A stretch of 64,000 nt of DNA from Streptomyces cavernicola (GCF_029968035.1 NZ_JASCIQ010000007.1:178743-242742); one strand, 5' to 3'. Shown: positions 34,480-43,356, counted from the first letter of the stretch. The notes: generated by a model not told the origin, from the sequence alone. Numbers and translations are program-made.

Positions 34480-35255
34480 TTGAGCCTGCTCGAGACGAGG
34501 ATGGACACGAGGTGCAGCAGGGTCTGCAGCAGCGCGATGCCGGCGAGGACCGCGACGCCGAGCCGCGAGAAGAACAGATCGCCCCGGATGTTGTCCACGA
34601 CCGCGATGGCCAGGATCAGCAGGGAGGCTTCCACACCCAGGATCAGGCGGTGGAACTTCAGCGCGGCGGCGGCCTTGCGGGCCAGGGCCATGCCGGAGGA
34701 GCGCGGCTCGGCGGCCGACTCCTGGACGGGGGGCTTGCCGGTCTGGTGGCGGGCCACGCCGACCAGGTCCGTCTCCGCCTTGATCAGGATCGCGCCGAGC
34801 GCGGCGAGCGTGCCGAGGAACGCCCAGAGCCAGTCGATGCGCCCGGAGCCCCACAGGTCGGCGGCGCGCAGGCCGAAGCCGACCAGGACCGCGGCGTCGC
34901 AGAGGTACGCGGCGACGCGGTCCAGGTAGACGCCCGCCATCGAGTACTGCTTCTTCCAGCGGGCGATCTCGCCGTCGACGCAGTCGAGCAGCAGGTAGAG
35001 CTGGACCGCGAGCACGCCGAGCACGGCGCCCGTGATCCCCGGCACCAGCAGCGCCGGGGCCGCGAGCGCGCCCGCGAGGGTCATCACGTAGGTCAGCTGG
35101 TTGGGCGTGACCTTGGTGTTCACCAGGTGGCGGTCGATGCGCAGGGAGACCTCACGCATGTAGAGCCGGCCGGCCCAGTGCTCGCCGCTCCGCCGATCCT
35201 TCACCCCCGGGGGGTGAACGACCGGCCGGAGCTCAGCTACCGATGGCTTTTGCAT
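34476..35255 (-). CDS. CDP-alcohol phosphatidyltransferase family protein (motif lacks last Asp)
   Basis: A 259-aa membrane protein of the CDP-OH-P family with about six helices. The signature reads DCVDGEIARWKK..., then GVYLDRVAAY. The first Asp pair, G-x2-AR and the following D are present, but the final Asp of the consensus G-x3-D-x3-D is Ala. That Asp is the proposed catalytic base, so the activity may be altered. It overlaps the 3' end of the dehydrogenase gene by 23 bases and the glycosyltransferase by four. Confidence 0.9.
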   Translation of the reverse strand: MQKPSVAELRPVVHPPGVKDRRSGEHWAGRLYMREVSLRIDRHLVNTKVTPNQLTYVMTLAGALAAPALLVPGITGAVLGVLAVQLYLLLDCVDGEIARWKKQYSMAGVYLDRVAAYLCDAAVLVGFGLRAADLWGSGRIDWLWAFLGTLAALGAILIKAETDLVGVARHQTGKPPVQESAAEPRSSGMALARKAAAALKFHRLILGVEASLLILAIAVVDNIRGDLFFSRLGVAVLAGIALLQTLLHLVSILVSSRLK

Positions 35256-36300
35256 AGTCGGCGTATGCGTCCCTGATCTGTGCGGCGTTGAGGTCGAGGT
35301 GCTCGAGGATGGTGTAGCGGCCCGGCCGGGTCTGCGGAGCGAACTCCACGACCTGTACGAACTCGTCCACGGTGAAGCCGATCTCCTCGGGCGTGACGGG
35401 CAGGCCGTGGCGGCGCAGCACGTCGGCCATGTAGCCGGACTCGTCGCGGGCGCCGCGCAGGTGCATCGCGAAGGCCGCGCCCAGGCCGCACTGCTCGCCG
35501 TGGCTGGCGGCGCGCTTGGGGAAGAGGAGGTCGAAGGCGTGGTTGATCTCGTGGCAGGCGCCGGAGGCGGGCCGGGAGTCGCCGGACACCGACATGGCGA
35601 TGCCGGTGAGGACCAAGCCCTCGGCCAGGACCTGCAGGAAGCCGTCGTCGCCGACGCCGCCGGGGTGGCGGAGCACGGCCTCGCCGGCCTGCCGGGCCAT
35701 GGCGGCCGCGAGTCCGTCGATGTCCTCGCCGCGCTCGCGGGCGGCGAGCTCCCAGTCCGCGACCGCGGAGATGTTGGACAGCGCGTCGCCGATGCCGGAG
35801 CGCACGAAGCGGACCGGCGCCTCCCGGATGATGTCGAGGTCGATGACGACCGCGATCGGGTTCGGCACGCCGTACGAGCCGCGGCCCGCGTCGTTGTCGA
35901 GGGTCGCGACCGGCGAGCACAGTCCGTCGTGCGACAGGTTCGTCGCGACGGCGACCAGCGGCACGCCCACCCGGGCGGCCGCGAACTTGGCGCAGTCGAT
36001 GATCTTGCCGCCGCCGAGCCCGACGACCGCGTCGAAGCGGCCGGCCTTCTTTATGTCGTCGGCGAGCTTGATCGCGTCGTCCAGCGTGCCGCCGCCGACC
36101 TCGAACCACTCGGCGCGGGGCAGCGAGGGTTCGAGGCGGGCGCGCAGGACGGCGCCCGAGCCACCGCTGATCGCGATGGCCAGGCGCCCCGTGGACGAGG
36201 AGATCCGCTGGTCGGCCAGGACCCCGGCGAGGTCGTTCAGGGCCCCGGCGCGGATGTCGACGACGACCGGCGAGGGGATGAGCCTCGTCAGTACTGGCAC
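35233..36300 (-). CDS. Iron-containing ADH family, sn-glycerol-1-phosphate dehydrogenase-like
   Basis: A 355-aa dehydrogenase of the GldA/EgsA/AraM/DHQS superfamily. NAD-binding GLGGGKIIDCAKFAA, substrate region NLSHDGLCSPVATL, SGIGDALSNISAVADW, and metal ligands around SRPASGACHEINHAFD and SHGEQCGLGAAF closely follow G1P dehydrogenase/AraM. G1PDH reduces DHAP to sn-glycerol-1-phosphate, the archaeal-type stereoisomer. Other members make polyols or aminocyclitols. GTG start with GGGAGA upstream. The neighbouring nucleotidyltransferase and CDP-alcohol transferases fit use of the product as a CDP-activated head group. Confidence 0.85.
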   Translation of the reverse strand: MPVLTRLIPSPVVVDIRAGALNDLAGVLADQRISSSTGRLAIAISGGSGAVLRARLEPSLPRAEWFEVGGGTLDDAIKLADDIKKAGRFDAVVGLGGGKIIDCAKFAAARVGVPLVAVATNLSHDGLCSPVATLDNDAGRGSYGVPNPIAVVIDLDIIREAPVRFVRSGIGDALSNISAVADWELAARERGEDIDGLAAAMARQAGEAVLRHPGGVGDDGFLQVLAEGLVLTGIAMSVSGDSRPASGACHEINHAFDLLFPKRAASHGEQCGLGAAFAMHLRGARDESGYMADVLRRHGLPVTPEEIGFTVDEFVQVVEFAPQTRPGRYTILEHLDLNAAQIRDAYADYAKAIGS

Positions 36301-37040
36301 GCGATCTCCCTGGCCTTGGCGAGGTCGTCGTGGTTGTCGATCTCGACCCACGGCACGTCGCCGATCGGGGCGACATCGATCTTGAAGCCGCGGTTCACGA
36401 GCTCCTGGTAGCCGTCCTCGTAGTAGAGCTGCGGGTCGCGCTCGTACGTGGCCTTCAGGGCGTCGGCGAGCTCGTCGGCGGCCTCGCCCTCGATGAGGGT
36501 GACGCCGATGTACTCACCGGTGGCCTCGGACGGGTCCATCAGCTTGGTGATGCGCTGCATGCCCTTGTCGGGGTCGACGACGACCTTCATCTCCTCGTCG
36601 CCCAGGTTCTTGACCGTGTCCAGGGCGAGGATGATCTTCTTGCCGTCGCCGCGGGCGGCGAGCAGGGTCTTCTCGACGGAGACCGGGTGCACGGTGTCGC
36701 CGTTGGCGAGGATCACCGAGTGCTTGATGGCGTCGCGGCCGCACCACAGGGAGTAGGCGTTGTTCCACTTCTCGGCGACGTCGTTCTCGATGAGCGTCAG
36801 CTTCAGGCCGTACTTCGCCTCGAGCGCGGCCTTGCGCTCGTAGACGACCTCCTTGCGGTAGCCGACGATGATGCCGACCTCCTCGAGGCCGATCTCGGCG
36901 AAGTTCTTCAGCGTGAGGTCGAGGACGGAGAGCTCGTTCTCGGTTCCCTCGCCCACCACGGGCACGAGCGCCTTGGGGAGCGTCTCGGTGTAGGGGCGAA
37001 GCCGACTGCCGGCGCCGGCGGCCAGGACGAGGCCGATCAT
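36288..37040 (-). CDS. Sugar/polyol-phosphate nucleotidyltransferase
   Basis: A 250-aa NTP-transferase with the signature LVLAAGAGSRLRPYTETLPK and ALVPVVGEG, and a central VILANGDTVHP metal-binding segment. Close groups are phosphocholine/inositol-1-phosphate cytidylyltransferases (LicC/IPCT-like), which produce the CDP-alcohol donor. It probably supplies CDP-activated substrate to one of the two CDP-alcohol transferases that flank it. AAGGAG precedes the ATG; the start overlaps the DUF5941 gene stop (ATGA). Confidence 0.9.
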   Translation of the reverse strand: MIGLVLAAGAGSRLRPYTETLPKALVPVVGEGTENELSVLDLTLKNFAEIGLEEVGIIVGYRKEVVYERKAALEAKYGLKLTLIENDVAEKWNNAYSLWCGRDAIKHSVILANGDTVHPVSVEKTLLAARGDGKKIILALDTVKNLGDEEMKVVVDPDKGMQRITKLMDPSEATGEYIGVTLIEGEAADELADALKATYERDPQLYYEDGYQELVNRGFKIDVAPIGDVPWVEIDNHDDLAKAREIACQY

Positions 37041-38854
37041 GCGGGTTCTCCTTCATCGTGTACGGCGGGTGCGCCTTCGTTGTGGGCGGTCACCCAGAAG
37101 CGGATGCTCTCGACGAGCACCACGAGCGCCACGACCACGGCGAACACCGTGAGCGCGACAGTGAAACCTTGTGCGGGCAGCAGTGCGGCGGCGAGTACGA
37201 CCGCAAGGGTTCTGCCTTCCTGCCCCCCGATCGCGCACACCAGCCAGTGCGGCGGCGCGCCGGCGTCACCGCGGATGCGGTACACCGTGTCGTAGTGATG
37301 GTAGGCGACCGCGGACACCAGTCCGAAAGCCGCGGGCAAGGCCCCGTTCACGTCCGCCGCGGCCGCGAGCGCGAGCACCGTGAGGTACTCCGCGGCCCGG
37401 AAGAACGGCGGGACCAGCCAGTCGAGCGCGCCCTTGAGGGGCCGGGCGAGCGCGAGGCCGGAGGCGATCACGTACACCACCGCGGCGACGATGACCCAAG
37501 TGCTGCCGTACGACGTGAGGGCGGCCACAGCCACGACGGCCGCGGCGCCGACGAAGGCGACGACCGGGGCGGGCAGTACGGCGGCCGGCTTGAGCGCGGC
37601 GAAGGCGTCGGCGAGCGGGCCGTTGTCGGCGAGGTCGGCGAGGGCCTTGGCGGCGCGGTCGGTGCGGTGCGCCTTGCGGGTCACCGAGCGCAGGACACGG
37701 CCCGCGGTGGTGTAGCAGGCGGCGAAGGCGCAGCCGATCAGCAGGAACCAGAAGGTGATGCGCGGGGTGGTCACGGCGGTGAGCAGGGCGATCATCGCCC
37801 AGCGCTCGCCGATGGGCAGCACGATCATGCGGCGCACCCAGACCGTCCAGCCGACGCTGTCGAGCTTGCCCGAAAGGGCCGCTGTGGGGCTGGTGTTGGC
37901 GGTCGCGGCGATGCTGTCGGCGTTCGCCTCGTTGAACGAGAAGTCGACGACGTGCCGGCAGGTCTGCAGCACCATCGCGCCGAGCGCCAGGGCCCATACG
38001 TCGTCGCCGCTGGCGTTGGCGGCGCCGAGGGCGAGGCCCGCGTAGTAGGCGTACTCCTTGGCGCGGTCGAAGGTGGCGTCGAGCCAGGCGCCCATCGTCG
38101 AGTACTGCAGCGAGTAGCGGGCCAGCTGGCCGTCGGTGCAGTCGAGGACGAAGGAGAGGATCAGCAGGACGCCTGCGGCGACGAAGCCGAGCCGGGTGCC
38201 GGTCGCAGCGCAGCCGGCCGCGATCAGGGCGGTGGCGAGCGAGGCGGTGGTGACCTGGTTCGGGGTGAGACCGCGCCGGGCGCACCAGCGGGCGAGGTAC
38301 TTGGAGTACGGGCTGATGCAGTGCGTGGTGAAGAAGCCGTCGCGGGACTTCACGGCCGTACGGAGACGGATCTCCTCGTCGTCCACGGCGGCGACGGCCT
38401 GGCGGGCCTCGTTGCGGGCCTGCGGGTCGGCGGGGACGGTCGCGACGAGCGCGCCGAGCTCGGGGCGGTGCAGGGGCACGTCGCCGGCGTCGAGCTCTCC
38501 GGCTATCCGGTCGGCCAGGACGTCGGTGCGCAGGGCCGTGTCACCGGCGGGGTCCTGCACCGCGGCGCGGGCGGCGCGGGTCAGGGCGGCGCGGGCGGCC
38601 GGCTGCACCGTGACGGCACCGGGGACCGCGCTCGCCGGGAAGCGCGGGTCGGTCAGGCCGAGGCGCAGGGCGTGCACATGGCCCACGAAGCCCGCGTCGA
38701 CGAGCGCGACCCGCTCGTTCGCCGGGGCCTCGGCGAGCAGGGCTTCCGCGTCCGCCGCTCGTGAGGCGACCCGCACGTCGAAGCCGAGGCCCCGGAGGTC
38801 GCCCTCGAGCGACGAGCCAGGGACCGGCTGACCGGTGAGGATGGCGGTCGACAG
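37037..38854 (-). CDS. DUF5941/CDP-alcohol phosphatidyltransferase fusion (probable CTG start)
   Basis: A ~605-aa protein. N-terminal ~150 residues are a soluble domain of unknown function. A CDP-OH-P domain follows with the complete signature DCTDGQLARYSLQYSTMG..., then GAWLDATFDRAKE. A C-terminal membrane region (DUF5941) has several hydrophobic helices. A GTG at 38776 begins inside a conserved block. Extending upstream adds 26 residues (STAILTGQPVPGSSLEGDL in part) to a CTG at 38854 with AAGGAG nine bases upstream and an in-frame stop just before. I take CTG as the likely start. Confidence 0.85.
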   Translation of the reverse strand: MSTAILTGQPVPGSSLEGDLRGLGFDVRVASRAADAEALLAEAPANERVALVDAGFVGHVHALRLGLTDPRFPASAVPGAVTVQPAARAALTRAARAAVQDPAGDTALRTDVLADRIAGELDAGDVPLHRPELGALVATVPADPQARNEARQAVAAVDDEEIRLRTAVKSRDGFFTTHCISPYSKYLARWCARRGLTPNQVTTASLATALIAAGCAATGTRLGFVAAGVLLILSFVLDCTDGQLARYSLQYSTMGAWLDATFDRAKEYAYYAGLALGAANASGDDVWALALGAMVLQTCRHVVDFSFNEANADSIAATANTSPTAALSGKLDSVGWTVWVRRMIVLPIGERWAMIALLTAVTTPRITFWFLLIGCAFAACYTTAGRVLRSVTRKAHRTDRAAKALADLADNGPLADAFAALKPAAVLPAPVVAFVGAAAVVAVAALTSYGSTWVIVAAVVYVIASGLALARPLKGALDWLVPPFFRAAEYLTVLALAAAADVNGALPAAFGLVSAVAYHHYDTVYRIRGDAGAPPHWLVCAIGGQEGRTLAVVLAAALLPAQGFTVALTVFAVVVALVVLVESIRFWVTAHNEGAPAVHDEGEPA

Positions 38855-39346
38855 ACGAACTCACTCCTTGGGGTCGGCGCGCACGAGCGCCGGGCAGCGT
38901 GCAGGGCGCCTCCGGCCGAAGGCGGCCGGGCGGCACGTCGGCAGAGGCTATCGGATGATGGGAAGCGGTAATTCACCGCCCGTTTACGGCCCGATAAGCG
39001 CGGTCTGCAAGGGGCTGACCGCATCGGTCATCATCCTCGAACGGGATGCCGACCGACAAACCCGCGACGGATCACGTCCTCGGGCGACCGGACTCGCAGA
39101 CGATCTTGCCAGCTCTCTGACCTGGAGTCATTTCCGCAGGTCAGAGCAGATGACAACGGTGTTCAGTGCCGTGTTGCCCCATACCCCTCCCCCGTAGTTC
39201 ACTGGCTGTCGCGGCCAGGGAGCCGGCACTGAGAGAAGGACCACGAGCAGGACCACCGGACGACTTGCGCGACGACTTTCGGGACGGCTCACGAGGTGAC
39301 TCGCGAGACGACTCACGAGCACATCCGCCGAGACGAGGGGGACCCC
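38855..39346. other. Divergent intergenic region, envelope cluster / CDF exporter
   Basis: About 490 bases separating the minus-strand envelope cluster from the plus-strand metal exporter. It includes a GCGGT-AATTC-ACCGC inverted repeat around 38966-38980 and A/T-richer patches that may be promoters, but no reliable -35/-10 pair. Open frames here lack codon bias and similarity. Confidence 0.4.
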
Positions 39347-40288
39347 ATGGGGGCCGGGCACGACCACGGACACGGACACGACCACGGGGCGCCGCTGACC
39401 GGCACGGCCGCGGCCGCGTACAAGGGGCGGCTGCGCATCGCCCTCGGCATCACGCTCTTCGTGATGGCGGTGCAGATCGTCGGCGGCATCGCGGCGAACT
39501 CGCTGGCCCTGGTCGCCGACGCCGCGCACATGGCGACAGACGCGCTCGGTCTCGCGATGGCGCTGCTCGCGATCCACTTCGCCAACCGCCCGGCGGCCGG
39601 CAACCGCACGTTCGGCTACGCCCGCGCGGAGATTCTGGCGGCGCTCGCCAACTGTCTGCTGCTGCTCGGGGTCGGCGGCTTCGTCCTGGTCGAGGCGGTG
39701 CAGCGGTTCATCGAGCCGTCGCCGACGCACGGCCCGCTCGCGATCGTCTACGGCGTGATCGGCCTGGTCGCCAACGTGATCTCGCTGAGTCTGCTGCTGC
39801 GCGGCCAGCGCGAGAGCCTCAACGTCCGCGGCGCCTTCCTCGAGGTCCTCGCGGACGCGCTCGGCTCGGCCACGGTGATCGTCGCGGCGACGCTGATCGT
39901 GCTGACCGACTGGCAGGCCTGGGACCCGATCGCCTCCATCGTGATCGGCCTGATGATCGTGCCTCGTACGGTGAAGCTGCTCCGCGAGACGGTGAACGTG
40001 CTCCTGGAGTCCGCGCCCAAGGGCGTCGACATGGCCGAGGTGCGGGCGCACATCCTGGAGCTGCCCGGGGTGCAGGACGTGCACGACCTGCACGCGTGGA
40101 CGATCACCTCGGGGATGCCTGTGCTCTCCGCACATGTGGTGGTCGACCATGACGTGCTCGACTCGGTGGGGCACGAGAAACTCCTGCACGAGCTGCAGGG
40201 CTGCATCGGCGGCCACTTCGACGTGGAGCACTGCACCTTCCAACTGGAGCCGAGCGGGCACGAGGCGCACGAGAAGGTCTGCCACTGA
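39347..40288 (+). CDS. Cation diffusion facilitator (zinc/cobalt-type exporter)
   Basis: A 313-aa CDF-family metal/proton antiporter. A His-rich N-terminus (GHDHGHGHDHG) precedes six membrane helices. The transport-site motif in TM2 is AHMATDA (H-x3-D); in TM5 it reads LEVLADALGS (E-x3-D in place of H-x3-D). The cytoplasmic C-terminal domain includes VHDLHAWTITSG. ATG 39347 has GAGGGGGA upstream; a GTG at 39296 is a less likely start. It exports divalent metals from the cytoplasm. Confidence 0.93.
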   Translation: MGAGHDHGHGHDHGAPLTGTAAAAYKGRLRIALGITLFVMAVQIVGGIAANSLALVADAAHMATDALGLAMALLAIHFANRPAAGNRTFGYARAEILAALANCLLLLGVGGFVLVEAVQRFIEPSPTHGPLAIVYGVIGLVANVISLSLLLRGQRESLNVRGAFLEVLADALGSATVIVAATLIVLTDWQAWDPIASIVIGLMIVPRTVKLLRETVNVLLESAPKGVDMAEVRAHILELPGVQDVHDLHAWTITSGMPVLSAHVVVDHDVLDSVGHEKLLHELQGCIGGHFDVEHCTFQLEPSGHEAHEKVCH

Positions 40289-40313
40289 CCTGGCTCTGCC
40301 CCTGGTCCTGGCC

Positions 40314-40339
40314 CTGCCTCTGCCTCTGCCTCTGCCTCT
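40314..40339. repeat. CTGCCT hexamer microsatellite
   Basis: Four and a third perfect tandem copies of CTGCCT in the gap after the metal exporter, inside a broader Ctg-rich stretch from 40290 to 40370. The same hexamer recurs in the coding microsatellite at 53332-53418. Confidence 0.85.
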
Positions 40340-40411
40340 ACGCCTGACCCGGACCCTGCCCCTGCCCTCACTCGCGGTGATAGTGTGGCCATCGATCTTG
40401 GAGGTGGGTTG

Positions 40412-40480
40412 ATGACTGTCGCGTTCCACGCTGCCGTGCGCAGCGACATGGTTGTCCCCACTCTCCGGGCTCGCGGCTGA
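40412..40480 (+). CDS. Possible 22-aa leader peptide
   Basis: A short frame (MTVAFHAAVRSDMVVPTLRA plus two residues) with a strong GGAGGT Shine-Dalgarno seven bases before its ATG, ending 50 bases before the methyltransferase-GNAT start. A TAGTGT at 40381 could be the -10. It may be an upstream ORF controlling the next gene. There is no homology evidence. Confidence 0.35.
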   Translation: MTVAFHAAVRSDMVVPTLRARG

Positions 40481-40529
40481 CCGGCGCACACGCCGCCCGC
40501 GGACCCACATCCTGTTAAGGGTTCTCACG

Positions 40530-41828
40530 TTGTCCGAGACCGCTGACAACAACGACGTCAACGACATCTCCACCGAGGCCGCTCTCCACGAGGCCTTCTT
40601 CGCCCTGCATCACGGGCTCCCCCGGCAGGGCCCCGGCTCCGACGCCACCACCCGGCGCCTGTTGTCCCTCGCGGGCCCGCTGCCCGAGCGGCCGCGCGTC
40701 CTGGACCTGGGCTGCGGGCCCGGCCGGGCCGCGCTGCTGCTCGCTGCGGAGGCGGGCGCCGAGGTGACCGCCGTCGACCTGCACCGCCCGTTCCTCGACG
40801 AGCTCGAAGCGGCCGCGGCCGCGCGCGGGCTCACCGACAGCATCACGACCGTCCACGCCGACATGGCCGAACTGCCGCTGCCCGACGGCACGTACGACCT
40901 GGTGTGGGCGGAGAGCTCCGCGTACAGCATCGGGTTCGACACCGCGCTGCGCTCCTGGCGCCGGCTGCTCACGCCCGGGGGCACGCTGGTGGTCACCGAG
41001 TGCGAGTGGACCGCCACCGAGCCGTCCCGCGAGGCCCGCGCCTTCTGGGACCGGCACTACCCCCTGCGTACGGGTCCGGCGAACCGGTGGGCCGCGGCGG
41101 CCGCCGGGTACTCGGTGCTCGGCGTCCACTGGCAGCCCGAGTCCGACTGGGACGAGTACTACGGGCCGCTCGCGGAGCGGGCCGACGCCGCACTCTCCGG
41201 CACCGATCCGCAGGCGCCAGGCATGACCGAGGCGCTCGCCGCCACCCGCGAGGAGATCCGGGTACGGGCGGAGCACGGCGCCGAGTACGGCTACACCGGC
41301 TATGTGCTGCGGCCGTCCGACTGGCGCGTGCGGCCCGAGACCGCCGCGGACGTCGAGGCCGTGCACGCGGTCAACGCGGCGGCCTTCCCCACGGAGGACG
41401 AGGCCCGGCTCGTCGACGCCCTGCGCGCCGACCCGGACGCCTGGATCGACGCGCTGTCGTACGTCGCCGAGGCCCCGGACGGGCGGATCGCCGCGTACGC
41501 CCTGCTGACCCGCTGCCGGGTCGGCGACGCGGCGGCGCTGTGTCTGGCGCCGGTCGCGACGGCGCCGGAGTTCCAGGGGCGGGGCGCGGGTGCGGCCGTC
41601 GTCGCGGCCGTGCTCGACGCGGCGCGGGCGCGCGCCGACGAGCGGCTCGTGGTGGTGCTCGGGCATCCCGGTTACTACCCGAGGTTCGGCTTCACGCGTG
41701 CTTCCGGTTTCGGGGTCCGGGTGGGCTTCGACGTACCGGACGAGGCGCTGATGGCGCTGGTCCTGGACGTCTCGGATGCGGCGCCGCCGAGCGGGACGGT
41801 CCGCTACCCGGCGGCGTTCGGCGTCTGA
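40530..41828 (+). CDS. Fused SAM-dependent methyltransferase and GNAT N-acetyltransferase
   Basis: A 432-aa two-domain protein. Residues ~1-250: class I methyltransferase with SAM motif VLDLGCGPGRAALLL (about 51-65), TAVDLHRPFL and DMAELPLPDGTYDLVWAES. Residues ~265-432: GNAT acetyltransferase with acetyl-CoA loop FQGRGAGAAVVAA and YhbS-like GHPGYYPRFGFTRAS. Start is TTG at 40530. The frame continues upstream and contains a TTA codon at 40515, which would be bldA-dependent if that start were used. Substrates unknown; the fusion suggests one molecule is both methylated and acetylated, or that separate genes merged. Confidence 0.88.
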   Translation: MSETADNNDVNDISTEAALHEAFFALHHGLPRQGPGSDATTRRLLSLAGPLPERPRVLDLGCGPGRAALLLAAEAGAEVTAVDLHRPFLDELEAAAAARGLTDSITTVHADMAELPLPDGTYDLVWAESSAYSIGFDTALRSWRRLLTPGGTLVVTECEWTATEPSREARAFWDRHYPLRTGPANRWAAAAAGYSVLGVHWQPESDWDEYYGPLAERADAALSGTDPQAPGMTEALAATREEIRVRAEHGAEYGYTGYVLRPSDWRVRPETAADVEAVHAVNAAAFPTEDEARLVDALRADPDAWIDALSYVAEAPDGRIAAYALLTRCRVGDAAALCLAPVATAPEFQGRGAGAAVVAAVLDAARARADERLVVVLGHPGYYPRFGFTRASGFGVRVGFDVPDEALMALVLDVSDAAPPSGTVRYPAAFGV

Positions 41829-41997
41829 TCGCATTCCGCTTCCGCACCGGGGCCGGGTCTCCCGGCAGGGGGCCCGGCCTCGGCTGTGTGGGCGGCGCAC
41901 ATGGGCGCGGGACATGCCACGCATCCGCGAGAAGTGTCGGATGCGTCGGTTGTGTACGGCAGACTTGGGGGGTCGAAGTCCGAAGCGAAGGATGGTT

Positions 41998-42588
41998 ATG
42001 CCGATCACACAAGGCACCGCGGCGAACTCCACGAACGGCACCGCCGCAGAGATCCTGCTCGAGCTCGTCGACGAGGACGGCAACACGATCGGCACCGCGG
42101 AGAAGCTCTCCGCCCACCAGGCCCCCGGTCAACTGCACCGGGCGTTCTCGGTGTTCCTCTTCGACGAGCGCGGCCGGCTCCTGATCCAGCGCCGTGCCCT
42201 CGGCAAGTACCACTCCCCCGGCGTGTGGTCCAACACCTGCTGCGGGCACCCGTACCCCGGTGAGTCGCCGTTCGCCGCCGCCGCGCGGCGTACGTACGAG
42301 GAGCTGGGGGTGTCGCCCTCGCTGCTCGCGGAGGCGGGCACGGTGCGCTACAACCACCCGGACCCGGAATCGGGCCTGGTGGAGCAGGAGTTCAACCATC
42401 TGTTCGTCGGCATGGTGCAGGCTCCGCTGCGCCCCGATCCGGCCGAGATCGCCGAGACGGCCTTCGTGACGGCGGACGAGCTGGCCGTGCGCCACGACCA
42501 AGTGCCGTTCTCCGCCTGGTTCATGACGGTGCTTCAGGCGGCGCGGCCGGCGATCGAGGAGCTCACGGGCCCGGCGGCCAACTGGTAG
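41998..42588 (+). CDS. idi: Isopentenyl-diphosphate isomerase type I
   Basis: A 196-aa Nudix-fold enzyme that interconverts IPP and DMAPP. Catalytic Cys in SNTCCGHPYPGES, Nudix-like RRTYEELG, and metal/acid residues in LVEQEFNHLFVG are all present. ATG at 41998 (AAGG upstream); ATG 41992 is too close to the Shine-Dalgarno. It is the only MEP/prenyl supply enzyme in the window apart from the prenyl synthase. It probably supports the hopanoid operon at 20-31 kb, although not adjacent. Confidence 0.95.
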   Translation: MPITQGTAANSTNGTAAEILLELVDEDGNTIGTAEKLSAHQAPGQLHRAFSVFLFDERGRLLIQRRALGKYHSPGVWSNTCCGHPYPGESPFAAAARRTYEELGVSPSLLAEAGTVRYNHPDPESGLVEQEFNHLFVGMVQAPLRPDPAEIAETAFVTADELAVRHDQVPFSAWFMTVLQAARPAIEELTGPAANW

Positions 42589-42606
42589 CACGACGGCCGG
42601 ACCCGC

Positions 42607-42648
42607 CGACGGGCCCCGCACCCCTCACTCAGGGTGCGGGGCCCGTCG
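42607..42648. terminator. Strong rho-independent-like hairpin after idi
   Basis: 17-bp perfect stem (CGACGGGCCCCGCACCC / GGGTGCGGGGCCCGTCG) with an 8-base loop, between idi and the convergent ATPase gene. Confidence 0.85.
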
Positions 42649-42714
42649 CTTGAGGTGCGGGGCCTGTCGGTTGTGCGGGGGCCGCCGGTTGTGCGGGTGC
42701 GGCTGGGGGCCGGG

Positions 42715-42815
42715 CCGCGGGACGTATGTGGGGCCACCACATGTGGGCGGGGGCCACTGCATGGGCGCGGGGCCGCCCCTTGTGTGTGGGGCGGCTACAT
42801 GTTGGCGGGGCCCGC
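42715..42815. repeat. CACATGTGGGCGGGG-type repeat cluster (copy 1)
   Basis: Degenerate tandem copies of a 15-20 base unit built around CACATGTGGGCGGGG / GCATGGGCGCGGGG between idi and the 3' end of the RsbW-like gene. Similar clusters occur at 51440-51508 and 63890-63975. Confidence 0.6.
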
Positions 42816-43280
42816 CGGCTTGAGCGGCAGGGCGGCCCAGATGATCTTGCCGCCGGTCGCGGTGTGCTCGGCGTCGCAGGCGCCGCCGGCCTCCTTGGTG
42901 ATCTCCCGGACGAGCAGGAGTCCGCGGCCGCCGGTCTGGGACTCCTCGGCGACCAGGGCGGTGGGCCGGTAGGGGTGGTTGTCCTCCACGGCCACGCGGA
43001 CCCATTCGGCGCCGACCGCGACCTCGACCGCGATCATCGGGGAGAGCAGGGCCGCGTGCCGTACGGAGTTGGTGACCAATTCCGAGACGATCAGGAGGAG
43101 GCCCTGCACGACGTCGTCGGAGGCCGGCACCCCCTGGCGTGCGAGCAGGTCGCGCACCGCGCGGCGGGCCTGCGGTACCGAGGCGTCGACCGCGGGTGCG
43201 GTGAACCGCCAGACTCCTTCGTACGGCAACGGTCCGGCCGCCGATGTCGGGTCGGCTGCCGCGCTGCCGTGGTCGCCCAT
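42795..43280 (-). CDS. RsbW-like ATP-binding (anti-sigma-type) protein
   Basis: A ~161-aa HATPase_c protein of the actinobacterial RsbW/SpoIIAB-like group. N box SELVTNSVRHA, G1 VAVEDNHP, G2 TGGRGLLLVREI, then GGKIIWAAL. It probably acts as a serine kinase/anti-sigma switch; partner unknown. ATG at 43280 has GAGGGCAGGG upstream. A GTG at 43316 would add 12 residues and has no Shine-Dalgarno. The C-terminal tail ends within the CACATG repeat cluster. Confidence 0.88.
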   Translation of the reverse strand: MGDHGSAAADPTSAAGPLPYEGVWRFTAPAVDASVPQARRAVRDLLARQGVPASDDVVQGLLLIVSELVTNSVRHAALLSPMIAVEVAVGAEWVRVAVEDNHPYRPTALVAEESQTGGRGLLLVREITKEAGGACDAEHTATGGKIIWAALPLKPAGPANM

Positions 43281-43356
43281 CGTCCGGTCCCTGCCCTCAC
43301 GCTCGATTGTCGCCACACGTCGAGTTTGGTAAGGATCGTCCCCGGACCACCGAAGT

